From: Chamaea fasciata
Taxonomy: Eukaryota > Chordata > Aves > Passeriformes > Sylviidae
Assembly (NCBI GenBank): GCA_029207755.1
Contig: JARCOQ010000007.1
Coordinates: 38,707,656-38,771,655 of the forward strand
Direction: 5' to 3'
DNA length: 64,000 bases
This document shows, piece after piece, positions 51,415 through 62,207 of this stretch; the first letter of the stretch is position 1; each line of letters opens with the position of its first letter. A model generated the notes under the pieces. That model saw only the letters and a program-made list of their open reading frames with translations. It had not been told where the DNA came from and ran no database searches. The position numbers were made by a program, and so were the translations under genes.

Positions 51415-53162
51415 CTTTTTACTGTTTTGCTTCTTGCTCTGGCATGACTTTGAAAGTTTTCCTATCTCACTGGGAAAAAAAAAAAATTAGTATGGGAAAA
51501 ACAATTTCCAACTCAGCTTTAGTGATTTATGAAAACTTTGAGAGAGAGGAAGCACTGAACTGTCAAAGATCCAAAGCACCTGATGGAGTAACAAGCCATC
51601 CCTGCAACCAGAATGTTGTACACTCAAATTGCCTTGCGCTGCTGTTGGATTGGTCTGACCTACACTTTATTAAATCTTTGTGCCCAGTGTTTCCAGGGGC
51701 TGGCTCTTGGCCTTCAGAGGTGCCTTGCCAATAGAAACACTAAGCAGCAGGTCTGAGGAAGCAATATGCACGTGGACTGAAGCACCTAACACACTCTGTG
51801 ATGCCATTTTAATTTGCGCCATGCACTATGCTAATTCCACTACTGCTTCTGTTACTGGGTGTTTTACTGGCAACGTTTCTTAAGTTTTTCAAATTAGTTG
51901 AGGACCAGCCAGTCACTTTTTGTGACAAGTACATTAATACTAGAAGTACTCCATGGGTCCTTATCCTTCATTGCACCAGACTTCAGCCAACTTCTCTGCT
52001 TATTTGCTGTCATGGGGTAATGTGAACTAAAACAACATTTACTTTGTCACGTTTGCTAGGATGGGCCTTTTCACATGAGTTTCTGTTCTTCTCTAAGAGC
52101 AACGATTTGCTTGACAGAAAGGAATTCCTTGCCATTAGATGCTGATATGGTCTCACGACTCTGTATGCAGGGCCCTGCTGGCATTCTGTTCACAGCTGTC
52201 CTTTGCCTGGATGTTTCCTTCACCTTCTTTTTTACCTCTGCTCCATGTGATTCTCTGTTATGACTTCCTTGGTTTCTCAGTGAGCTGAAAAGTCTAGGAG
52301 GTGTAACTTTGTTCTGTGCTTTTTGAAATAAGCACATAGAGATGTCTAGGAGCCAAAGTTTTTCAAAGTCATTAAAGCATAATAAAATTGAGTTCTTGGA
52401 AGATTTAAAGTCTCTGGAAGAACTACCTGCAGTCAAGCCACTGACTTGTACTGGTAGTTTTGAATAAATAGCAATACAAAATATGAAACTCCTGTAGAAA
52501 TACTTGTAAAAATTTGGATGATGAGATCACTAAAGTTAATATCTATTCTATACAATGTAAAAATACCCAAAATCAAAATTGAAGAATCTATAAAAACCAT
52601 GTGCAGGATTATGAAATCTGTTACCTGGTAGAAAGGGTGTGTGGCCAAAGGCTACATATTCTGATTCTACCATTGAAATGTTGAAATGCTGGATGAATAT
52701 AGATGAATCACGTAGCTAAACTCTGCTTCAGCTGCTTTATTTGTATAAACGGAATAAGAAGTTTTACCCTTTTGCATAACACCTTCAGAGACTATGAAAA
52801 TGCAGGTAACTCTTGCTTTAAAATGAGAGAAGGAAAACAGATACAGAATGAGAAGCAGCCCTCTCTAGAGCGAGTTAAAGAAACACAGGAAAACCGTGTG
52901 TGTAATAAGAGCTATTCGGAAGACAGATTTTCCCATGAGAAGTTAGGAAGAAAATCTAAAAGTGAAAAAGAAGAATTTGGCTTGCCCTATAAATATTGTA
53001 AGAAAGGGAATTCTTTTGTTATTAATATGATATTTAGAAATAAAGTAATAACACTGTCAGGAGGACTTAAAATGCCATTTCATTTTTTGTTGGTTTTTCA
53101 CAGGACATGTTTTTATGTTAAAATGTCAATTCAATATTTTCAAAAAATCATGACTTTGATGT

Positions 53163-53199
53163 GTTTCAGTTCAGTTCTCTTCAACTGAAGAACTGAAAC
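53163..53199. repeat. Short bulged hairpin
   Basis: GTTTCAGTTCAGTT (53163-53176) pairs with AACTGAAGAACTGAAAC (53183-53199) with a 3-nt bulge and a 6-nt loop, CTCTTC. It looks like a small foldback duplication of CAGTTC-type units. Confidence 0.7.
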
Positions 53200-54277
53200 A
53201 AATTGGCATTTCAGTTTGAAATACTAAGGTGAAAGAAAACTTTTCACTTGGAAATGTGCCATGGGAAGACAACATATTTTTTGTGTTGGAATTTACATTT
53301 CCCAATAAAAAACAATCTTTGGTGAGAAGATTTTCTACATGAGCAATTTTCAGTCAGTGCTAGACATAACATTGCTTTTCTTACTCTGTGCTTAACACTG
53401 CTCTCAGTGGAAAAATGTTAGGGAGTATCTAAGAATGCAGGTGGCAGAAGAAGTCCTCTGCCTGTCACAAAACACAAAACAGAAGGCTGCCCACCTCTTT
53501 TGTTTATAAAGAGAGAAGTCAAGAGTAAGGTATTTTCTTTATTCAATTCCTGTCTGAACTTGGAGCTTTTGTTAAATTGATATATGCCTGTCATGCTGAT
53601 GCCTTTTACTGGAAAAATTTCCATTTTAACTTCCCATTCACAAACTTCTTTTCTGACTAATGTGATAGAGGTCTTGTGTTTTGGAAGGTTTTTAACCTGT
53701 GTCCAGCATTCCATAATGATGTGTTACTCATCTGGTATGGGTAGTTCTTCCAACACAGGTGTGAAAGCTGTCATTTTTAGGAGAGTAGAGACCAACTTGG
53801 AAGTTTCAGCTGCAGTTTTCATGTGAATAAGGGGGCCTGCTGGGATTTGCTCAGTTCTGAGTGCCTCAGATCTTTGAGTAAAGTGTAACATACTAGTAGT
53901 AGTTTGCTTTTATAGGGAGCAGTTTTCATTGTCATGACTTGAAGGAAAACTAGCACAGAGCCACTTGTATTTTTTCCTGATGCCACCAAGAAAGACATGT
54001 AAGCAGTGATCTGGAGCTGCTGTCTCAGTAGCAGAGGAGCTTTTATGGCTCTGAGTTTGGAAGGAAAAGCCAGAGAATGAGAGGGAAGGAGTTATGCCGA
54101 GTGAATCATCACGGTTGTATTTTCTTTGATGGCAAAGAGTATAGAGAAGCTCTTCCAATACCTGAGCCATTTCTTGTTAAGGTTTTGTCTTCTCTCTTAA
54201 TCTATGCTGTATCAGTGTAACAGAATGGCCACCCAAAAATGTTTTCATGAATGACAAAGAAGTGCAGAGTTTATTTC

Positions 54278-54320
54278 TTATTTATTTATTTATTTATTAA
54301 CTTACTTACTTACTTACTTC
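54278..54320. repeat. Compound tetranucleotide repeat (TTTA)n(CTTA)n
   Basis: About five TTTA units run into about five CTTA units. The second block differs by one base per unit and probably arose by expansion of a mutated TTTA unit. It is likely polymorphic. Confidence 0.95.
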
Positions 54321-55962
54321 AGCTTCTTCACACTGCTAGCTAGCCACACTTGGTATGACAGTTAGTGAATTGAAAAGTATATTATTATACTGTGCAACAC
54401 TAAAAGTTTCTTCTGGTTACTGGTGGCTAATATCCTGAGGAAGAGAGCCAAGAACAAGATCTCAGAATGACGAGAAACCTGCAAGCACTGAAATCTCAGG
54501 ACTGAACTTGCTAAGATTGCTGATATTTGGAGCAAATAAAGTCATGCTCTGTCACACAGGTTCCACCACTGTGTCTCTCCTGTCATCAAGAGAGATATTT
54601 TTATGCAGTTTTTACCACTCTTTTAGAGCTTCTGCTTTGATTTTTGACAGCAATTTCTTGACTCTGGTAATTAAAATAGATTTTCTTCATGCCTGACACT
54701 GTTATTGCTTCCAAGCTTTCATAGTTAATAGCATGTGTCTGTACCATTCACAAGACACCACAACAAAAAATACTGATCACCACAAAATAAGCTTTGAGGT
54801 GGCCAAATTGTTTCAAAAGTAGGAAATAATAATGGGAATTGTGTAGAATTTGTTCTTAAATGTTATAGTGTTAAGAGCTCTAACTATAAAGGATCTCTCT
54901 CTTTTCAATGTAAATTTGTATTCAGTGCTGGTCAAAGTAGGATTGTATGTCTAAGCAGTATCTGCCCAACAGTCAATAGTCTAAACTGAAAATGCAGTAG
55001 ATTATTTGGGATTTCTCTGCTTGTCTTTTGTCTTTTTTTCTTTTTTTTTTTTCTAACTAAGGAGGAAAGTATTGAAAAAAACAAAGTCCTAAATTTTTTT
55101 AGGTACTTTTTTTACTGTGTCTGATGTTTGCAGCAGGAAAAGAAATCCTTTTGTCTCATTTAAGTATTCTTTTAAAATAGCATAGTAAGTAACAAGTGTT
55201 GGGTAGAAACAAAGCAAAGTCACAGTTGGATGTTGCTGTTATAAGATAGGCGATGACAATGGTATCTTTTTAGTGTATCTCTTATCTATGGTGTCATTAA
55301 ATCTAATGATGTGCTAAATAATAAAAGCAGCCTTATCACATTGCAAGGCTTTGAATTGTCTCAAAGTTGCCATGCCTGCGGGTTCCCTTTGGCTTTTGGA
55401 CAGGGTTTGGAGTCAGAAGGAGCTGCAGTTCAGAGTGCATTTATGTGATCAAAGCTCTTTAGACAGATGGCTGCTAGCACTCCAAAATGATTAAAATATG
55501 TTCCAAGCAACATCAGTCTGTGGGCTTGGGGACCCAACCTTTCATTAGTCAATAAAGGGTCTTGAGTTCTTGAAAATGAAATCTTTAAAGGCTAATAAGG
55601 CTGCTGGTTTGCTCTGAGCTGTTTCTTTGGATTTGCAGTTGTGGATTGGAATTGGGCCAGTATCTGTCCAATAAATATGAGGCTTTTAAAAAATCTGGTT
55701 ACAAGAGACCTCCCAGCAGATATGCCTGTTAAACAGTGCAGCCAATTTTTTCAGCCTCATATATTTAAATATAGACACCTGAGTTTGCATGTAGGGAGAT
55801 GGGAAGGGACCTGCAAGTGCCCCTTTGAAAAACTAGTTATTTTCTGGAACAATAGTTTAACTGTAGGTGCCAAAGCTGGATCATTTTGACCTGTACAATT
55901 ATATTTTTAAATCCTTACATGTTGACTAAGGATAATTCTAGAATACTTTCAGGATACCATAG

Positions 55963-56010
55963 TTTTCAGAGTTTTTAGAAACTCTGAAAAATTTTCAGAG
56001 CTTTTAGAAA
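55963..56010. repeat. 12-bp perfect hairpin followed by a direct copy of its arm
   Basis: TTTTCAGAGTTT (55963-55974) and AAACTCTGAAAA (55979-55990) pair perfectly around TTAG. Directly after it, TTTTCAGAGCTTTTAGAAA (55992-56010) repeats the left arm plus loop with one change. The site therefore carries the same 19-bp sequence both as a tandem and as a foldback. Confidence 0.88.
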
Positions 56011-57480
56011 TCAATAATATTACTTACAGCATTCCCAAGTGTTGTCAGTACTTGCGAAGTCTAAACATGTGGTAGCATAGTTGGGTGCTACAGTGTGGCT
56101 GGGTTTATTCTCTTGTCTGAACCTGGCTTGTGAAAGATAGCAAATGGGGGCTTGTGCAAGTGTGAGGTGTCTGTAACCTCTGCAGATTTATGTGAGGGCA
56201 GCAGCATTAAATGCTTTTCTTTTTTTCTTTGTCTGACAGAAGGGAATCTGCTCTTACAATTTTTAAATTTCTGAACTTGAAGGTTTTTACCCAGTAGACT
56301 CTTTCTACACAAGGCTCAAAACCTGAAGATACGTAAATTGTCTCAAAAATGCATCAAGATTTAGCCTACTGCTGTAGAATGTATTTTAAAACACATCAGA
56401 GTTTTGACATGCACCAACAGAAGTAAAACAAGTCCTGGTGATCCCATTAGCTCAGTGTGATCCCATTAGCCACATTGTTCAGCCTGTCTTCTTTCACCTT
56501 GGGAACAGCCCTCACATTCCTTTTGTTAGGACTTGATGGGGTCAGCAACTGAAGTTCTTCCCCACACACACCATATTTACACCGGGAATGTCATACTCCA
56601 TTTCTTTTTCTCAGAATCTCCCTCTGAAGGCTTGCCTCCACCTGAACTGCCAGTGAATTTTATTCATCATATGCATAAGCAAGATGTTACTGTTTTTTGA
56701 TGAAAGTACATCAGACTCTGGGTTCTGATTATTTTGGTGAGCTCATTTTGGTTTTCATTTGTTGTAAAATATCTGGGGTTTGTGTTCCAATGCTTTTTGT
56801 CCACCATCTAAAAAATCCTGTCATCTACTCTGCTCTTACAAATGACTTCTGAACTGTGTCACATTTTCCCTAGCTCTAGACATAAGTATTTTCTTTCTGT
56901 TCTTCAGATTCCTGCAAACTAATTTTTTTTCCTCAGACAAAACTAAGAGCTCATTTGCTACAAAGTGGGCAAAACAAGATAAAAGTCTACACTAAAAGGC
57001 CAGGATGTAGTGCACATGCCTGTTTCTCTTGGTGTCTCCTTTTCTGGAGTTCCTTATGAACAGATATATTTACCTTGGGCTTGAGAGTTCTCACAGTGAC
57101 TTAAGTGTGCTCTGAAGTGGTCCTGTTATTTTATCTGTTACTGTTCTGTCTCCTAATCACCTAAATGAGTCAGAACTTCAGAGTAAGGAAATGCACAAAC
57201 CTTTCATCAAAGGGATATGATTGTAGGGCTCAATAGATCATGAGCAACTAGGACTGGTAAAAAAAACCCTATAAAGCAAAGATTCACAATGTCTTAAGAG
57301 CAAACAGAATTTCTGTCCTTAGAAATTATGTCCTTTTTTTAAATCTCCTAATGTATCAGACTTTACAGTAATCAATTTTCCCTTCATTCCAGGGCATCAT
57401 ATGAAACTTTACTAATCAACCCAGCATCCTATATAGCCTGTGGTTTTGTGGGGTTTTTTTTCTTTTCTGTTTGTTTGGGG

Positions 57481-57514
57481 GTTTGTTTGTTTGTTTTTGC
57501 AGGGGGGGGGGGGG
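57481..57514. repeat. (GTTT)n repeat followed by a G13 run
   Basis: Four GTTT units (57481-57496) are followed shortly by thirteen consecutive G (57502-57514). Two further G-runs of 4 and 5 lie about 50 and 25 bases upstream. The plus strand, and so the MIPOL1 transcript, could form a G-quadruplex here. Confidence 0.92.
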
Positions 57515-58315
57515 TGTGATCACTTTTCTGAGCTCTGCAGAAGCTCCATTTCCAACAACGTCATGTAACAAGCAACTGCTATGAAGTGCTTCACCCATAT
57601 TCGCAAGTCGGAGAATTCCAGAGAACTGAGCAAGACTTCAGGAGCAATATGAGTCTGAAGAAGTGGATGACTTTATACGTGCTGCTAAAGTGCTTGGGGG
57701 ACTCCTGCTTTAAATGTTCTAATTTGTCATTGTTTTCATCTGGAGTTGCAAGTCCCTGTAAGCTGTAAACACCAAGTCCTAAAGGTCTCCATTTGGGGAG
57801 TGGAAATGAAGGGCCTCCTTTGGAATGTTTTTTCTTTGCCTCTCAGTTCCCCTGGCTGGAAGTTGTAAATAGTGCTACTCATGCATTTTTTGGAAAGGGC
57901 ATTGATTTAAGTTTTCTTTATTAGATTCTGCTAAATATTAAGTGAGATAAACCTAAATTTATCACAGTAGCTATTGTATTGCAGCAGTCCTTCTGAAATG
58001 CAAGTACAGAACTGCCTTTTCCAGATGAGTCATATACTGTGAGTGCCCCGTTAATGCATTTAATGTTTAATGACCAACTGTTTCTCCTGCTTCCTCCAAA
58101 TTACTGTGAAGTTACTATTCCAAGGAGAGAAAGTAGCTTTTTATTCTGGAGAAGACTGTGGCATTCATCGCTTTCAGTGAAAATGTGATCTTTAACAGTT
58201 CATGGGATTTCCTCTGCTAAAAGGAAAGCACAAATTTGGAAATCTTTGAAATAGGAATGAAACTGCAAGAGAGAAAAAAATAGGTATCTGCTGTTACATT
58301 AGTTCAGTTTGGGGC

Positions 58316-58357
58316 ATGTATGTGTGTGTGTGATCAAATTAATGTGTGTATATATAT

Positions 58358-58388
<31 letters not shown>

Positions 58389-58389
58389 A
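58316..58389. repeat. (TG)n and (TA)n compound microsatellite
   Basis: A short TG repeat (58316-58332) is separated by 15 bp from a TA-rich repeat with two AAATA interruptions (58348-58389). The TA part can extrude or melt easily and is likely length-variable. Confidence 0.95.
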
Positions 58390-61032
58390 AACTTCGTTGT
58401 AGGAATGTTGCAAAGTTCCTTTTTTTCTGTTTGGGAAAAAAAACTGGTTTTCTGAAGGAGGTGTTGAGCCTGCCAAAGTTGATGGAGCCAATTATTTTAG
58501 GACAGCTAGATGGGAACAGAGAAGAATGTAAAATGAGTCGATTGCTACAGATTTATGCTTGCCAGAACAAAACAGGCAAATTGTTTGTGATTTTAAAGAC
58601 CCCGAGTTTGCAGACTTAAATAAAGGCATGCCTTAAAAAAAAATCTAAGAATGTGTTGGTATAATGATACTTCTTTTGAACATTATGCTAGAGAAAGGGT
58701 ACAAGAATGTCAAACATTTAAAAATTATTTTTACTCAGCTAATTCTTTCATAATGGACGTTAATACTGTTGACATTACTCATGAATTGAATGCAGGCAAT
58801 TTAGACAATAGATAGTATCAGATGCTAATAGATCAAATATAATTATTCCTTGTGAAATAATTTTACACAGTTTAGCAAAATTGTTTCAATTATTCACTGT
58901 GAAGGAAAACTGAGTTAAAGTGAAAATACTGTGCTTTGTCCTCTAGGGGCATTATATGCATTTCTAAGTCATATAATTTCTTCCTAGCAACCTTTCCTCT
59001 ATAGCAGCTTCCAGTGCAAGTTATTACAATTCTTTTTGCATAAGATAGGTCATGTGAAGTTCAGCTGTAGGTGGGGCCACTCTGGTTGATTGGGGGACAG
59101 TCTTAATAGATCCATTTCATTAATTAAGTCATGCATTTTTTTATTAACAAAACCTGTATGTCAGGTTTAGCCAGCTGGAAGCCATTCTTATGGTTGTTAT
59201 CTTTGTCAGAAGGAATATTGTGAAAATAAGGAATTACTGTACACGCTTTAACTCCTGATTAAACAGAGGAATGATATCCGCTCACCTGCTGTCCATGAAA
59301 AAATAACTTAGGGGCATATCATGGTGTTGATTCATTGATTCTGATCTTACGTATCTCATTAAGGTGTAAACTATGTACATTGTATTGAGGCTATACCATG
59401 AAGGACTTGTCTCATACCCAATCTATGGTCATTGAAACAAGCAAGGTTGAGGCCAAAATTTCAAACATCTAGATTATTTATTGTTTCTTTTTATTCTTGA
59501 AGGAACTTTTTCTTCTTGCCCTGTTTTTGGCTGTATAAGGGAATATTTTCTTGATTTTTTTTCTCTTCTGGTCTTCCATTCCCAGAGATCAGGAGGACAC
59601 AGCAAGATTTCTAGGAAGTATTTAGTTGTCCTAGGCAGCTAGAAGAGCACCTACTTATGGCCACAGCCTTTAACTTCTTGAATACAAATAAATTCAAAGC
59701 AGTCTTCACTAGGTTTTCTTCTGGTCCTCAATTGAAAATGCACTAATGGCTTCCACTATCATTAAAGAAGATTGAACTGGGGGGAACTTTCACCGAAGAG
59801 GAAGAAGTTCTGTGAATTTGTCCCTCACCAAAAAAGACTGCGAAGAAGGATGGATAACAAGGTTCATATTATCTGATTTGTCTTTCTTTTGCTTCTGAGC
59901 TGGGCAGGACCTTAATGTTATCCAGGCTCATATAAGATAATGTTCTGTTAGTTTCAATCATATTCTGTAAAAGGGACTTCCCTCTTAAGGGTTTTGATGG
60001 AGATAGAGAAATACATATTCTTTCTTTTAGCTCTTCTTCCCTACTGTCTGTACTAAAGGAGTCATTTTACTATACTTTTACAGTTGTTACAATAGAATGA
60101 GGAATGTCAAGATGTAGGAGTTTAGTTTTTGCTCTTGAGCAATGTTGCTGCTCGTATCAGAGGAGGGTATAATACTTGCTGAATGTGTATAAGCATAGTA
60201 GGCAGTATTCATACCAATAATTATCTTGTCCTGTTCAAAAAATAAATAAGGAATTGAAGAGTGTTGAATTCCGTGTTGGCTAGATTTCACAAGAGCTTTC
60301 ATACTCATTCAGTTTCCTTGTCAGGTCCTGAGAAAATAATTAATTCTTTGGTTCAGTGCAACCAGTTTATTTCCTGCTACAGTCTTTCACTTTACCTGCT
60401 GGTCATGGAGAAATGAAAGAAAAAACTGCAGTTTTTCTTGTGAAATCCTATGTCATAAAGTGAAAACTGTTGTTTTCCTCTTCAACCAAACTAAATTAAA
60501 GTGCACAACTATATTAATTTTTACACATTTTATTTCAATAGCTCAGTGGTCAAAACTCACAAGGGTAAAGGAAGAGAGAGGTGAGGGAAGCTGGTTTAAA
60601 ATTTTTAGGATACAGAAATCAATTCAGCGCTGTTTATAGCCTCTTTCCAATCCCTATGTTTGAGAGCTTCTCTTTACTGATTTTTCTCCAGCAGCCACCA
60701 GTCTAATCTTTCACTTTTCAAGAGGTATGAAAGTTGTGTGTTTTGGCTTCCAGTCATGTGCCATATCCAGCTGATGGCCCCTTTCACTGGGAGGAAAGAC
60801 AGAACATCTTCTCAGAAAACAAGGATGTTTGTGCTCAGGGCAGGCACAGGAGGCTGCGTCACTGCCTATGCCCTGTGGTGACAGCGGTGGCTGAACCTGC
60901 AATGGGGAGGCAAAAACTTGTGAAAAACTGTTATTTCCTTTAAGGCCCCAAACCTGGATTTGTCTGCTGAGGTTGACCAGGTTGATGTGCATTGTTAACA
61001 CATGCATGCTGTTAATTAGCTCTTTATTGTCT

Positions 61033-61056
61033 TTCCAGGAACAATAATTCCTGGAA
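61033..61056. repeat. 9-bp perfect inverted repeat
   Basis: TTCCAGGAA (61033-61041) and TTCCTGGAA (61048-61056) are exact reverse complements around CAATAA, and each resembles the STAT-type TTCNNNGAA element. This may be chance. Confidence 0.6.
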
Positions 61057-62048
61057 TTCCAGGCACTGAGACCTGAACCAAATCTGGGCCTCAGGTTTCC
61101 AAGATGCCGCACGTGTAGGTAATAAGAAGAAATCCAGAACCCAAAAGCTTGGATTTTAAAGAAAATGAGCTAGGGAAAGACACTTTACTCCCAGTTTCAG
61201 CATGGCAGGCTGAGTCTGCATGTTGTGACTTGCTCAGTACCGCACAGAAGATGTGAAATAGAAGAGCGAATTCAAGACAGAGCTTTTATCCCCAATCCAC
61301 TAAATCATTCCCTTAGCATGTGTCCTTGTTTCATGTTAAGGAGAATGGCCCAGACAAGTCTGCCCAGTTGCTTCAGTAAGCTTTGGTACAATAGGGAAGC
61401 AGACTTCCCCTATATTAAATTTCCCAGGCGTTCCCTTTATCATTTAAGCCATCGTTTTAACTGCCTTGTTTCATAGTGCTTAACTGTCCGAGGAGTTGTA
61501 TGATTTATATGAGCAAGGGTTTGGCAGCAGCAGCTAGGTGAGACATGACTTACTGAGTAGCAATACATTGCCATTTTGTCCTTTATATGGCATTCAGGAG
61601 ATGAGTTGCTAAGTGTGTATCCACACAGCAATCTCCAAACCAACTGCATTTTTGTATGGGAGAAGCCATGATGACATTAAAGTAGACATTTTGGGTGTCT
61701 TTACCCATGTGGAGGACAGATTTCAGACTGTAGCACATGGAGGGCTCCTAATGAGTCACCAGCCATTGCAGAGTGGTACATGTTGCTGTGCACAGTACCA
61801 AGAAAGTGGGGAAAGTGTGCTATGCACACTCACCTAGAGTTCATCAGTGCCTCACTTACTGTCGGTATGGTGACCAAAGCTGGGCATGGGCTGGAGCACA
61901 GAACACCATGTTTGCTTTTCGTCAGAGCTGCATAATATTTTTCAATAACACCTTTGAGTAAGATCAGACAAAACTGTTCAAAGACTCTGCTTTATTTTCT
62001 TGGGATAGGGAAGGAAGTCTCAAATTTTAAAAGTTACATTTTCTTTTC

Positions 62049-62064
62049 TTTTTTTTTTTTTTTT
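62049..62064. repeat. Poly(T) tract (T16)
   Basis: A run of 16 T sits in otherwise ordinary intron. No acceptor site and exon follow it that I can recognise. Confidence 0.85.
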
Positions 62065-62170
62065 AAATCATTCAAAGATTTTTTTAACCCCCTGAATCAT
62101 CCAGCAAGAAAGTAGGGACAAGGAGCAGAGCCCCATGTGATTCCCTTTCTCAGGTTAGTCACACTGGGGG

Positions 62171-62207
62171 CTAGCTTTAGGGCTACGTTTTCTAGCTTTA
62201 CGGCTAC
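62171..62207. repeat. 21-bp partial tandem duplication
   Basis: CTAGCTTTAGGGCTAC (62171-62186) is repeated 21 bp later as CTAGCTTTACGGCTAC (62192-62207), one difference in 16. It is a small slippage duplication. Confidence 0.9.

Noticed and set aside
52703..53188. 161-residue open frame, plus strand, with Cys-containing runs
   Set aside because: The Cys and His spacing does not fit a zinc finger. The frame is AT-driven, and no splice context or known family was recognised. It is the best of the unexplained frames but not supportable as a gene.
59580..59870. Possible processed pseudogene (frames with Lys/Glu-rich stretches)
   Set aside because: Short peptide-like stretches appear in several frames with stops between them. 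I could not match any parent gene, and no poly(A) tail or target duplication was seen.
60711..61112. 133-residue open frame on the minus strand
   Set aside because: There is no recognisable motif and no splice or promoter context, so it is treated as chance.
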